From positions 2,925,477 to 2,989,476 of the forward strand of contig JAQFVV010012442.1 of assembly GCA_028023455.1 (NCBI GenBank): a stretch of 64,000 nt of DNA. Direction: 5' to 3'. The position numbers and the translations under genes were made by a program. Shown here piece by piece: positions 34,200-55,340 of the stretch. Each line of letters starts with the position of its first letter. Position 1 is the first letter of the stretch. The stretch is from Epiperipatus broadwayi (taxonomy: Eukaryota; Onychophora; Udeonychophora; Euonychophora; Peripatidae). Below the pieces are notes generated by a model. It did not search any database and had not been told where the DNA came from. It saw only the letters and a program-made list of their open reading frames with translations.

Positions 34200-35130
34200 T
34201 TACCAGTTCTATTCTTTGTAGCGACTTCCAATGAGTCAAATTTATCTTGTTTAATGTCTATATTTCTGCAGCTACCATTTCCATTTTTTTTTGGAACAAT
34301 CTCTTTCTTGAGGTGTATAATTATTTGATGATGATGATTCCATTGAGGTTATTTGCCTTAGTGGATGATTTGGAAATCATTATATTAACTCTTTTCTTTT
34401 CCTATCAAGCATGATTCTTTTAGTGGATGAAGTACAGCAGTTGTTTTCACATTTATAATTTTTCTTGGGTTTAAACTCAGTTACTGGAACAATTAATTGG
34501 ACTTGATGATTTAATATTTATCAGTAGATTACTCTTTTTCCTGATAGACTCCAAATGTAGGTGAATGTTTTCTTCTTTCTATTTAAAAACTTCTTATTTC
34601 TCTCGGTCAGTTGAAAGGTGTAGAATATTATTTTTCAGACAAGACATCTTTTCTTTCCTATATGATCTGTGGCTCCATGATGGTCAGGGAAAAGATGAGA
34701 CATATATAAAAATTTTCTACTCCACCATTCTTATATCTTTAACCTCCAAAAATTTAATATATAAAAAAAATGACTTGAAATTGGGAATTTTTGTAGAGTT
34801 TAATGCTTGTCTTTCCTCTTCAATATTTTTAAAAGTCTGCTCTCTCCCTCAACTGATTTTCAGACTGCTTTTATATATGATTTTTTTATCTTCAACCACC
34901 TCTTTTAATTAGATTTATAACTTATTCTCAACCAAATCGTTTTTTTTAGCTGGATAGTACTAAAAATCTCATTATCCTGATTTTTAGACAAACTTTTGTT
35001 TTGAAGGAAAAAATAGTCTTAATTCTTTTTTTTTACACCTATGTAACATCTCAAATTTGAGCTTCTTTCTTTTGATCTTAGGATGAGACACTTTTAAAAT
35101 TAGACTTCTCACATCGTCTCTAAGTTTTAA
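34200..35130 (-). pseudogene. Possible decayed Lys/Ser-rich coding sequence, unrecognised
   Basis: Minus-strand frames contain protein-like stretches: LRDDVRSLILKVSHPKIKRK near 35120-35060; TFKNIEEERQALNSTKIPNF near 34840-34780; FKPKKNYKCENNCCTSSTKR near 34480-34400; SMESSSSNNYTPQERDCSKK near 34350-34290; and, after a frame change at an A-run, NGNGSCRNIDIKQDKFDSLE followed by VATKNRTGN up to 34200, where a GTAATA could be a splice donor. Composition is basic and hydrophilic. I do not recognise the family. It may be a retroelement, an old pseudogene, or A-rich sequence that mimics coding. Confidence 0.2.
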
Positions 35131-38288
<3,158 letters not shown>

Positions 38289-38299
38289 CTATGGTATGG

Positions 38300-38705
38300 A
38301 GTGAGAGTGCTATATACTATAGATTCAGGTCATAAAATTGATTTTTCTTGTACTAGAATTATATCCAGATGTGATAATCTCTATCAGTGCAAAATCAGAG
38401 AAACCATTAAGATATTTAAAAGGTCATTTTGTATCAATAAGCGAGATGATACATGCAAACTTCCTCCTATTTGGAAATATTTTTTTTAAAAAAACATTCT
38501 TATTTGAACACTTTTACTACTGGTGGAACTTTAACGTTTTTTTTTCAAATCAGTAATTGTAGTGCCTCTACAACTGTCTTTCTACCTTTTATCACTCAGT
38601 AGATGACTTGTGTGATCAAGTTGAAACGTTGGTTAATTAATATTTACATTTCTTAACACAAATGAACTTGCAAAATATGCCTTTTATATATGCAACCCAT
38701 GAAAT
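38300..38705 (+). pseudogene. Penelope-like element 3' fragment (end of GIY-YIG)
   Basis: The frame 38301-38489 reads SGHKIDFSCTRIISRCDNLY, then KIRETIKIFKRSFCINKRDD and LPPIWK. This is the C-terminal half of a PLE GIY-YIG domain, with the conserved helix, the glutamate (IRET), the IN-x-x-D block and the LP-IW end. The 3' non-coding part ends in a CCATGAAA block shared with the fragment ending at 10758. The reading frame is intact over this short stretch but lacks RT and the GIY core. It abuts (TA)n at its left, suggesting truncation there. Confidence 0.8.
38591..38636 (+). ncRNA. Degenerate hammerhead-like motif at the PLE 3' end
   Basis: TAGATGA (expected CTGATGA) is followed by a hairpin CTTG...CAAG, then GAAACGTT. 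The stem II hairpin and GAAA-CGT-H segment are recognisable, but the invariant C and U at the core start are changed, so cleavage is unlikely. It occupies the same place relative to GIY-YIG as the better motifs at 10843-10889. Confidence 0.4.
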
Positions 38706-38853
38706 ATATGTATATAACCTCGAACTAGATTACACATCATTTAAGTAAAACTTTGAGTGCAATTTAAAAATTATAATTGCAATTTGTAATTCTATAATTG
38801 ATCATTTATTAGTATGAATTCAGAACAGGTTATATTTTCCTCTTTAAGGATAT

Positions 38854-39215
38854 TTATTTAAACTGCTTTCTGTCAATAATTTCAATCTCTGTGTTCAAAT
38901 TGCAATGTTTAGTGTTTATATAAATATATGAGATCATTAATAGAGATGGGATTCCACCTCTATTACTAAAAACAGTTTGCCTTGGATTCACAAGCCTAGA
39001 TGGAACTTCTTTGTCATCATGTGGTGTGCTAGTTGGTGATCGATCAAAAAAGACATGGTCATTGAACAATTCCATTTTGGTTCTCCTTTTATAAGTTTTG
39101 ATGCCCTCAGTTTGAATACCTATCCCCAACAATGTATTATTAGTCTGTAAATTATTATTATTTAGATTATCATTATTATGTAAAACATTATTATTACTGC
39201 ATTATTATGCAAACA
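38854..39215 (-). CDS. Unrecognised ORF, Asn-rich then basic
   Basis: The minus-strand frame is open for about 115 codons upstream of a TAA near 38854. The N-terminal part is Asn-rich from AAT triplets. It then reads LLGIGIQTEGIKTYKRRTKM, ELFNDHVFFDRSPTSTPHDD, KEVPSRLVNPRQTVFSN. A TTTACAG just before QTNNTLL could be a splice acceptor. Composition looks more protein-like than neighbouring frames, but I recognise no family, and the start codon is not defined. It could be an exon, a retroelement fragment, or chance. Confidence 0.2.
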
Positions 39216-39409
39216 GTCTAAATATTTGAATGACGTACCAAAGGTTTGATGTTTTACATAAAAATGAACATAGAAGACCAGTTTTTAAACATTTCAGTCT
39301 ACCAGATCACTGGATAGATGATTTAAGAGTGGTTATATTGGAATTTTTTTTTTTCCATGAGGGAAAGAAAACAAATGGAGAGAGTTTTTAATTTTAAATT
39401 TAAGACATT

Positions 39410-39475
39410 ACATCCTCATGGTATGAATATATATATATATATATATATATACATCCTCATGGTATGAATATGAAT
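39410..39475. repeat. Direct duplication across a (TA)n tract
   Basis: TACATCCTCATGGTATGAAT occurs at about 39410 and again at about 39450, separated by a ~20-bp TA run. This suggests slippage or template switching at the microsatellite. Confidence 0.9.
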
Positions 39476-39668
39476 ATATATATATTATCACATCCTTGAG
39501 TTACCTAGTTTTCTAGGGATTTGTTTTTTGATTTCTAGATGATGATTTTATAAGTGGATTAGCACAAAGGGGGATGTGTATATATATATAGTAAAATACA
39601 TACAGTAGAATATATATATATAGTTTTTGGTATGCTCATATATAATAGTATATTTTTATTGGTTTTTG

Positions 39669-39827
<159 letters not shown>

Positions 39828-41205
39828 ATGGATGGTTTTAGTTTTTTTAAAAAAGTTTTTTGTGAAAGAGTTTTTTGCATTGTTTATACAAAGTTTTGTA
39901 AATATTTTTTATACAAAGTTTTGTAAAGATTTTTGGTCTATAGGAATTACTTTTGTTATCTGATACATAACTGTTTGAAATATTTCAGCGTTTAAATTCT
40001 GGAAATAACCATTTTACTGTGCTTTCTGATGAAATCTGCTGGTTGAAATAATAAAGCAGTTTTATAGAGAAGTAACTGTGTGTTTTTTATTATGCTTTTA
40101 TTTTTCCTTTAGTTAGTTCATATATTTATTATTTTCATATATATATATATATATATACAATTGTAATAACAATAAGAATAAAATTTTTCCTAATTCACAT
40201 ATTCTGAATGCTCCCTTCGCTCATCTCTTTCTTTACCACTCACTGAGTCTCATTACTACTTGAGGTCTAATAGTTTTTCTGTGAAAAGTTTACCTGGATA
40301 ATATTGGATGCTATTTAATCAAAACATTGGGATCTAATCAAAACTAACACACAGTTTAATGCAAAAGTATTTTATTTACATCAAGTAACGATAAAAACAT
40401 TATATATATATATATATATATCTTTATTTATTTTATTTATTTACAAATACTTTAGAAATTCATAAAAATTATTGGTTTTACATAGTTATATGTAGAGAGA
40501 TACCCTCTTATAGGTCACATGTTTCTCTCAATCAAATATGATTTTTTCACCTGCTCAAGATACAAATGAGATTGACAAAATAGTTGTTTCCCAAGAGACT
40601 TGTTAGTTTTTTTCATTTAAACCTCTTCATATATAATATGATTTATATATCCGTTGAGAACAAAATACATAATGAATTATCGAATTTTTATTTACAAATG
40701 TCAAACTTACTCAACCCAAAACTGTAATGTGAGTAAATATAAATAAATACAGTAATGTTTATCAATAATCTTTTATTAAACTAAATATTATTTCACCCGA
40801 AAGTATAATATTTTATCTGCATTTAAAGATTGGAATATTTTAAATTAAGCACATATACACAGGAACTAATATAATTTCACTTTTCTTTCTCACTGTGTTG
40901 TATCTTTTGCAGATATTTTTAATAATATCGATACTACTACACATTCTTGAGACATGAATACAGCCACCGTAAAAGACAAATAATGTCCCAAAAAAATTTT
41001 ATGTCAACCAATCATCAACACATCTGGACTAGGGATAACATGTAATTAAATAGATTGTTAATGATTATCATTAAATGTATTTATTTGGAATTATGCCAAT
41101 GCTTTGGATGGAATAAGTTTGACAGTTGTAAATTAAAATGTAACAGATTACTATATATATAATATTATTTGATGTCTGTATTTTTTCAAAGCAATATATG
41201 CAATT
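39828..41205. other. No gene seen
   Basis: AT-rich, with short TA runs at 40137-40157 and 40397-40420. A small direct repeat TTATACAAAGTTTTGTAAA occurs near 39885 and 39910. Confidence 0.5.
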
Positions 41206-41210
41206 AAATA

Positions 41211-41325
41211 ATTAAATATTTATAAATACAGTAGTGGGATAATTGAAAATTTTGTTGACTTAGGAGTGCTCCTAAGTGGACAAAATTTTTAATTATCTAA
41301 TTACTGTATTTATAAATATTTAATA
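41211..41325. mobile_element. Short foldback/MITE, 115 bp
   Basis: ATTAAATATTTATAAATACA at the left is mirrored at the right (TGTATTTATAAATATTTAAT). The centre is GACTTAGGAGTGCTCCTAAGT, itself palindromic. Arms of about 55 bp carry few mismatches. CAGTA/TACTG next to TA steps would suit a Tc1/mariner-type MITE, but that assignment is tentative. Confidence 0.75.
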
Positions 41326-41410
41326 ATATAATTATAATAATACTACAAATCGATATCTGTATTTTATCAAATTAATATAGGTAAACTTAAAAATAAATGT
41401 TAGAAAGCAT

Positions 41411-41654
41411 AGTAATTAAAATTTGTTAAAAAGAACAAAAAATATAAATGCCACTTAGGAGCACTTTCAACTATCCTTGTAGTCTTTGTCAACTAAGACT
41501 TTTGAATATCAACTTTTCCACTTTTCCATAATTATGTGATCTTAATGTTTGCTACCTCTTGCTAGTATTTATATATCACCAAAGCTGCCTTGATTTTTTT
41601 ATTATTATTTCTTTCAGTTTGCAATATTTTATATTATTATAATTAAAATCAAAA

Positions 41655-41712
<58 letters not shown>

Positions 41713-42022
41713 GATTTATTATGGTCATAAAAACAGAAACTGATAAATTATCATTATGTTTAGAATTTTGCTTCATATTTTGAACTCTTTTTAATAACAA
41801 ATGCTCTTTTGTTCTTTTCTCCAAATAATAAAAGAAAAATCAAGGAAACTATGTCAATATATAAATACAAACAAGACCTAATCAATAGAAAGGCATCAAA
41901 CATTAGGAATTATGGATAAGTTGACCTTTAAAAGTATTAGTTGACAAAGATTACAAGGATAGTTGAAAGCTCTCATAAGTGACGTTTATATTTTTTGTTA
42001 TTTTTAACAAATTTTAATTACT
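41411..42022. mobile_element. Larger relative of the 115-bp foldback, ~610 bp
   Basis: The left arm 41411-41505 (AGTAATTAAAATTTGTTAA ... CACTTAGGAGCACTTTCAA ... CCTTGTAGTCTTTGTCAACT) is mirrored at 41929-42022. It shares the CACTTAGGAGC-type core and the AGTAATTA terminus with 41211-41325 and with 51761-51950. The interior holds a TA run (41657-41709) and unrecognised sequence. No transposase is present. Confidence 0.78.
41657..41709. repeat. (TA)n microsatellite
   Basis: About 26 TA units inside the foldback element. Confidence 0.95.
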
Positions 42023-42046
42023 GTATTTTGTAATATATATTTACAA

Positions 42047-46282
<4,236 letters not shown>

Positions 46283-47299
46283 ACATGTGAAAATTTTCCC
46301 AAATCTATTCTAAATAATAATTGAACTGCCCTCTAGCTGCCAAGTTCGATAGCTCTTTATAATAAGAGAGTGTATGTAAAAAGATCTAAAACACATTAAT
46401 AGATGATCCACTCTCTTATTGTAAATAGTTATTTCAAGGAGAAATGGGATGGTCAAGTTTTCATATGAGAGATGCAAAAAGTAAAATGAAATTATTTGGT
46501 AGATTACAGTTTATGGATAATAAAAGAATAGCTAAAATAGTATTTAATTGGGTTATGAGTAAAGGGCAGGTAACAAGATGGGTGAGAAAGGTAATGCGGT
46601 ATACAAAAGATTTGAATAAAGAATTTATATCAATATATTTGTACAAAAGATGGGATGATTGTGTTAAAGAGGATTATTGAGTGTTATAGTAGTAAGGAAT
46701 GGGATAAAAGAAGAAATTTATTAATAAAGACTAGGGAGTTAGAGAGATGGAGAAATAGTATGGAGAGTAAAAAGAGTTTAAATATATATAGAAATAAACA
46801 GAATATTAGGTGTGAGTTAATATATGATAATAGTAAGGAAAGTAGTTTATTATTTAAGGCTCGAACATGATCTTTAGCTACAAAAGAATATACATATAAA
46901 TGAAAAAATATGGGCGATTTACTTTGTAAATTATGTAAGAAAGGAATAGAAAATATTAGGCATTTGTTAATTGAATGTAAATGTTTGAAAACAGAAAGGG
47001 TACATATAATAAAGTTGTGAAAAAATAAATATGAAAAGAGTGATTATACAGAAAGTGAATTATTGGTTTTTATGCTGGGTTTGGGAAAAGATAAGGGGGA
47101 TTTAGATATAAAGGTTATAGAGTTGATAAAGATTATGTTGTGGAAATGGGATAGAACAGATTATGGGTAAATTTAGAGTGAGGAATGTAAAATAAAGTTG
47201 CTAACAGGTTTATCTGGGCATTATTGCTGAGATATTCTTGACTTCGTTTAAGGAGAAGCCATAATACATCACATCAGATTTGATAAAATTTTCACATGT
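46283..47299. mobile_element. Element with short terminal inverted repeats carrying a LINE 3' fragment
   Basis: ACATGTGAAAATTTT plus CCCAAATCT at 46283-46306 is mirrored at 47276-47299 (AGATTTGAT plus AAAATTTTCACATGT): 24 bp with about two mismatches. Between them lies a decayed LINE C-terminus. An internal hairpin pairs 46352-46371 with 46409-46428 (CTCTTATTATA-type arms). Either a LINE fell into a small foldback element, or the ends are coincidental. A target-site duplication was not evident. Confidence 0.45.
46430..47275 (+). pseudogene. LINE 3' fragment (post-RT region with CCHC-like motif)
   Basis: The frame 46444-46680 reads MGWSSFHMRDAKSKMKLFGR, then LQFMDNKRIAKIVFNWVM and GQVTRWVRKV. 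The next frame, 46655-46870, has ECYSSKEWDKRRNLLIKTRE. Around 46905-47000 it reads DLLCKLCKKGIENIRHLLIE then CKCLKTER, the CX2C...H...C arrangement found after the RT in many LINEs. The 3' end (CATAATACATCACATCA) resembles a short tandem tail. The upstream RT is missing, so the copy is 5' truncated, and it carries two frame changes and stops. Confidence 0.65.
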
Positions 47300-47729
47300 C
47301 ATTATATATATAGATTGTAACCAGTTGGATTACTTAACATACAATAATATACTTTGTGTGCATAAATATATATAAAGTTGAAAGAAAAAGTAGAAATAAA
47401 CATAGACAAAAATTGTAGTAGATATTTTCTACATTCACTAAAATAAAAATAATAACTCTGATTAAAATAAATACTGTTTTATAAATTAAACCTTTAAAAG
47501 GTCTGAATAAATATAAATATTGTATTATTATTATTCTGATTTTGAAATGTAAAAACATCATAATTGTTTTTGAAATTCTTCAATTAATTCAAACATGTAT
47601 GTAGATTCCAAGGAATTAAAGAGATAAAAATAAAATTCTGTTTTTAATCAAGGTGTTGTTATCATCTCAGATGATTTTATAAAAAGACTGATAAAAAATA
47701 TCAGTTGGTTTTGCTTGCGGTTTTGTAAG
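47300..47729. other. No gene seen
   Basis: AT-rich sequence without recognised features. Confidence 0.5.
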
Positions 47730-47910
47730 AGTTGGTTTTAATATTTTGAGCAGTGGCCAATTAGGCCAACTGCAAAGTTTAGCTTTAATATTTTTGAGAA
47801 GTGGTTAGCAGAAGAACTAACTGCAAAGTTGACTAAAGTATTTTGTGAAGAGTTGGTAACTGCAGCAGAGAAGGTGGACAGTAGAGCTAGCTGCAAAGAT
47901 GGCTAGTATA
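47730..47910 (+). repeat. Imperfect short tandem repeats
   Basis: The phrase CTGCAAAG recurs near 47770, 47821 and 47891, each preceded by a GTTGGT/GTGGTTAG-like block and followed by TTTAATATTTTTGAG or related sequence. Units of about 50-70 bp are strongly diverged. The following 300 bp to about 48205 are less AT-rich and end in AATAATAAAG before a TA run, which could be a transcript 3' end. No ORF is recognised. Confidence 0.5.
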
Positions 47911-49190
47911 ATTATAAAAAGAACTGCCATGAGGATGTAATAATACAAGGAAGTGGCTGCTCTACAGTTCATTAGTGGAGTTTGAATTCACATGGAGAAA
48001 AAGGGTCAAGATTCTTTGTAATTCATAGCCTTAAAAGGGTACTAAAACAGCTTGCTGACCTCAAGTTTACCAAATCCAAGTCTATGTAAAATCAACTGCA
48101 GAAGGAAGAAAGCCAACCATACCTGACTTATGTACTTTTACCTGATCATGACAATTGCCTGGATTGTGCTTTCCAAAGAGAAACACCAACTGAATAATAA
48201 AGTAGTGATATATATATATATTGTAATGAGCACAGACGTTCGTTACATTGTTTTTTTTTATTTATTAAACATGAAACTAAATTAAAAAGTTTGCATTTAA
48301 AAAATTTCTTTAAGAATTAAAAATTGAAATTAAATATCATCTTAAACTCGTATATATTAAATCGCACAGATAATGAAAAATTATTAAAATAAAACTTTAT
48401 TAAAGAAAAAGTATTTTAAAACTAAATTTTAAAAAGATTTGTGGATAAAATTATATCTTTAAATTTATTTTTAAATATATATTTGATTTGGAAAACAGGT
48501 TAATTAATCAGAAATGGAAATGATAAATTTAATTAGTCAAATGTAAAACAGCCTTGGGCATTTAAATGTAAAAACATTGATCAGATAGGAAAACAATAAA
48601 AACTTTTAGCAAATGAAATAAATCCATTGGGAAATTGGACCTCAATGAAAAGGATCATCACATCAATGACGTAATGTTAAGTCAATCTTTCAAAGTAATA
48701 TAAAAGGACAAGTTTGGAAATTATTAGTGAGGGATTATGATTATTATGATGTGACAGATAGATGTTAGTGTGGAGGTGCAGGAGAAGGAATTGAAGAGAC
48801 GCACAATTCAATCCCTTCAGTTTTGCCAAAGAAAGAAAGAGAAATGAACTATCATTTTCTACATTGAGGACCAACTAAATTAAAAAACCTCTGAATGAAT
48901 AAATAAAACATCGGCTAAATGTATACCAATATCTTCAGGACGGCCTGGAAATTCCCCTTCAAACTTACAAATGACAGATAAAGATGAACTGTTTAAAACC
49001 GTAAGAACTTTACAATTAATGAATATTAAATTAAAAACTTTTCATATTTAAAATAATTGCATTAGTTTCCTATCTGACTAAAGTAGTTAAAATGTTATTT
49101 GATGTATTTTTTATTTATATGTTTAAAATCATTTCCATTTATTTAATTTTGTTCTTTAAGTTTATTTATGATTTTTGTTTTCCGATAAAT
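47911..49190. other. Unassigned, possibly LTR-like
   Basis: 48221 begins TTGTAATGAGC just after a TA run. About 48700 has TATAAAAGG, a good TATA box, followed some 200 bases later by AATAAATAAAAC, a polyadenylation-like signal. This order (TGTAA start, TATA box, poly-A signal) would suit a solo LTR. I could not define the right end or a target-site duplication, and no gag or pol frame was seen nearby. Confidence 0.3.
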
Positions 49191-49409
49191 TAAAATATAT
49201 CAATGTTAAACTTAAGTCGGGCGTGAATGGCTGTATAGATTTGTAAAGTTATATTAGGGGAGGGTAATCTTAGGTTATTTGTTTCGTGGTTAAATTGGGT
49301 CAATGGATTGGATATATTGATGTGATTAGTAGATGTAATATTGATTCGTTACGGGCAGAATTGCTTCATACGCCGCACACTTCCGTTTGCCTATGGAAGG
49401 AATTATAAG

Positions 49410-50127
49410 TTAGTGCTGAATGTAGGAAAGAACTAGCTGAAACATATAGTCATTTGAATGTTGTAAGCCATAACATAGCACTTGTCAGTGATATTGCTGA
49501 AAAAAGTGATCGTCTTAAAGCTCAATTAGAATTGAAATTTAATAAAAGTTTCAATTTTTGGCATTGAAACAAGGTGTTATACTGCAGCCTATATGTCAAG
49601 AGAATTTTGTGAATCTTTCAACCTCACAGATTCCAGATGGAGTAAAAACAGTTTTAAATAAAGGACCTAAATTTATCAGAGAAGGCTGGAAGTACCCTAA
49701 AATGGAATTGATTGCTGATGCTGAAGCTGGACTTGATAGGAATTCTCATAAAGATACTTATATAGGCAAAATTGCAAAAAGTTTGCATTTGAGAATGATT
49801 CAGCCAAACAAAGATCAATGGAAAGATAGCATTACTACAGTGCAAAAATATATTTGCCAACAGAATATCACATTGATGAAAGAAGATAAAGGCAATAGAT
49901 TTGTTGTAATGGACACTGCAGATTATAGAAACAAAGTTCATCAGCAGATTGACAAGTTGAAATTCAAAAAAATACCAGAGATTAACTTCAAACTTAACAA
50001 AGATAAATTTCTATCATTTGTGCTCAGGCTGCATACATTCAAAGCATTCACGAAGGCAGAATATTTACAAAATGTATCCTTCAGCCACTACTCCCCCAAG
50101 AATAATTGCAAATGCCAAAATCCATAA
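49410..50127 (+). pseudogene. PLE reverse transcriptase, N-terminal part
   Basis: The longest non-repetitive open frame in the window. It is open from just after a TAA near 49406 to the TAA ending at 50127 (~239 codons), starting VSAECRKELAETYSHLNVVS. VLNKGPKFI is the N-terminal motif of PLE RTs; LMKEDKGNRFVVMDTADY is the RT finger region with the conserved K..G...V. A frameshift near 50060-50090 moves the continuation to another frame. No ATG initiates this part; the true start is lost or upstream. Confidence 0.8.
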
Positions 50128-50940
50128 AGAAGCTGTACCATTAAGATTGATGATCGACTTTGGTGGAGTACAGTATTACAAAGTGGCCAAGATCATAAAT
50201 CAATGAATCACTCAAATGACGAGATATGGATAGTATGCTATCAAATCATCATTTGATTTTGTTAATAAATTGAGACATGTACATCCAGATCAAACATACA
50301 GGAATGACTGCACTTGATGTAGCAGAGCTTTATGGAGCCATAGATAGGCCAAAATTAATTATTGTAGTCAGAGAAGCTCTAATAAATTATGGAATGGATC
50401 TAGAATTTGTTAAGTTTGTCGTGGCTGTACTAGAATGGATGAACCATAATATTTATGTGGTTTTCAATAATGAATGGTTTCATATGCTCAACTGATGGCC
50501 GATGGGTCTCCCAATGAGTGGGATTATCGCCAGTCTGATGATGAATGTCTATGAAAGAATTGTTTTGCCTAGATACATGAATAATGGATTGGTGATGTAC
50601 ACCAGATATGTAGATGCTATTTTATTGCTGTTCCAGATGAAACAATGGATGATATTAAAAATGATCTCACTATGGCATCAGGCCTTACTATAAATGTTAG
50701 TTATGCAGAAGCACCAAACAGCATCAAATATTTAGATCTGCAAGTAATGATCGAAGCAGACCGTTTTTATTATAAAATGAACATTAAGCCCATTCATATT
50801 AGAGGTCATATACATCATTCATTAAATACACCTGAGATTCATAAATTTGCTGGCCTCAAATCATTTTTGTATAGAAACGACTGTCTATGTAGTTTTGAAA
50901 ATGACAAGAGAAACAACATTGAAATTTCACAGAAATGATC
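50018..50940 (+). pseudogene. PLE reverse transcriptase, palm region
   Basis: Fragments in order: TPPRIIANAKIHKEAVPLRL (50080-50150; the family's K-IHK-..PLR motif); LEFVKFVVAVLEWMNHNIYV and FNNEWFHML (50400-50490); MGLPMSGIIASLMMNVYE (50502 on; motif B, where the usual GSP-S is changed); and TRYVDAILLLF (50600-50635), where the catalytic YVDD is mutated to YVDA. The next frame (50645-50938) has TINVSYAEAPNSIKYLDLQV, the post-palm thumb motif (FLD-like). The lost catalytic aspartate and four frame changes inactivate it. Confidence 0.8.
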
Positions 50941-51149
50941 TTATTAAGGCCCAATATAACCCTCGGATTATTGATAAGATAATTGTTAAATTCAAATGAA
51001 GGCATAATTGGATTAGACCGCAAGATAAACCTAGGATTTTATTACCATATATTCGTAATATTTATGATAAAATCATAAGATCTGCCGTTCGGAGTTTTGT
51101 GTATGTTTTAGATCGCCCCTAACTTGAATAGATGTTTAAATAATACTAA

Positions 51150-51480
51150 AGATTTCATTTCTCTGATTCATGCAGAACAGGCAGTCATGCAGAGAACACC
51201 ATTGTCATGCTGCATATTATGGAGAAACAAAAGCATACATTCAGGTTAGATTGTCCCAGCATATATATACATATAATAGAGCTATGGCTGATTCATCCCA
51301 CCCATCAAGTTTTGTACAGCATGCAATGGCTGTGGGTCATGCATGCAAGCCAGACCTAAAATTATGTGTAGGGAGTGAAATGATCTGAGAAGGAAAGCTA
51401 CAAGGGGCTTTTTTATCATTTCAGATGAGCACGCATTGAATAAGAGAAAATCTTTTTATGCTTTATCAAAGAAGTGGCAT
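51150..51480 (+). pseudogene. PLE GIY-YIG endonuclease domain
   Basis: The frame 51170-51388 reads CREHHCHAAYYGETKAYIQV then RLSQH (51212-51266): the YIG half (YYGET), followed by the conserved R..QH spacing, then SSFVQHAMAVGHACKPDL. The GIY half upstream is not in this frame. The domain nicks DNA for target-primed integration in intact PLEs. YIGET-type wording differs from the YIGQT of the fragments at 20516-21030, so this is another PLE family. Confidence 0.75.
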
Positions 51481-51760
51481 GCTGAGGTGCTTTCACCCTT
51501 ATTTGCATATTAGCCTATGTTATTTGTACATTTGCATATTAGTATACTGTTTGAAAATTATAAAAAAATATGTTGTCCTTGATAATGAAGGGTAAGCCTT
51601 CAAATACGTTCGGATAATATATAATTTGGTGATATTTATCTGTATATCATATTTTGTTGCTGGAGTTATATTTTGGAATTAATGTGTGTATTTATTTTAA
51701 TGAATTTAATTTTACATTAGTATCCTTACCACACATTTGTTTTCATTATATACAAAATAA

Positions 51761-51950
51761 TATATGTAAATTTATAAATAAATATTAGAAAATACAGTAT
51801 TTAAAAGTTTATAAAAATATATCATTAACCGTCACTTATAAGTGCTTTCATCTATCTTTGTATTTTTTTTCTAAGTGACAGTTATAGATATATTTTTATA
51901 AACTTTTATATACTCTATTTTTTAATATTTATGTATAAATTTACACATAT
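51761..51950. mobile_element. Foldback/MITE, 190 bp
   Basis: The left arm 51761-51842 and right arm 51871-51950 are inverted copies (TATATGTAAATTTATA, TACAGTATTTAAAAG, GTCACTTA). The loop contains CTTTCATCTATCTTTGTA, closely related to the CTTTCAACTATCCTTGTA of the element at 41411-42022. It lies about 100 bp past the PLE 3' end. Confidence 0.82.
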
Positions 51951-54860
<2,910 letters not shown>

Positions 54861-54889
54861 CAATGTTTAATAACATTTCCATTCTTGTA

Positions 54890-55070
54890 ATTTCTTTTAA
54901 ATTAAAAATTTAAAATGAGCATAAATGGTTGCATAAATTTATAAGATTATGTTAGTTTAAAGTATATTAATTTTGAGCTAATTGTTTCATAGTTAAATCG
55001 ATGCTAATGGATAGATTTATGGATGTTTTACATCAATGTAATCTAAGTAGATGTGATGGATACGTACTCC
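54890..55070 (+). mobile_element. Isolated PLE 5' leader fragment
   Basis: GCATAAATGGTTGCATAAAT, TTTATAAGATTATGTTAG, TAATTGTTTCATAGTTAAAT and the TAATGGAT block align with 49220-49320 of the PLE at 49205-51650, with the same order and spacing. No coding sequence follows. Confidence 0.55.
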
Positions 55071-55240
55071 CTTGTACTACACTGGCGTAAAGGGCATTAT
55101 ACCCACCTGAACATATGACACAAAAGTGTAGTAATCATGGTATCAATGATTGTAGACATACTTCCTATTCCATTGATTGTCTTACAATCTGAACAGCACA
55201 GTAAGCTAACAAAGACCACTATCCCTATTTTTCAGAGCAG

Positions 55241-55245
<5 letters not shown>

Positions 55246-55304
<59 letters not shown>

Positions 55305-55340
55305 GATAGAGAGAGAGATATATATATATATATATATATT
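55246..55340. repeat. Compound (CT)n(TA)n(GA)n microsatellite
   Basis: CT tract 55246-55278, TA run, a GATAGAGAGAGAGA block, and a second TA run to about 55339. The CT and GA parts are complementary, so the tract is palindromic overall. Confidence 0.93.

Larger units (their letters stand above)
49205..51650 (+). mobile_element. Penelope-like element, nearly complete but frameshifted
   Basis: This 2.4-kb stretch contains a 5' leader, an RT region (49410-50700) and a GIY-YIG region (51150-51420) in the order typical of PLEs. The leader (49205-49330) is repeated, diverged, at 54905-55040. The 3' end (about 51575-51620) contains a hairpin GAAGG...CCTTC followed by AAATACGTTCGG, reminiscent of a PLE hammerhead but without a clean core. 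No intact ORF covers the catalytic domains, so the copy is dead. Confidence 0.8.

Noticed and set aside
51575-51620. Hairpin GAAGG...CCTTC followed by AAATACGTTCGG at the PLE 3' end as a hammerhead
   Set aside because: The position and wording recall PLE hammerheads, but neither a CUGANGA core nor a GAAA is present in register, so no ribozyme is called.
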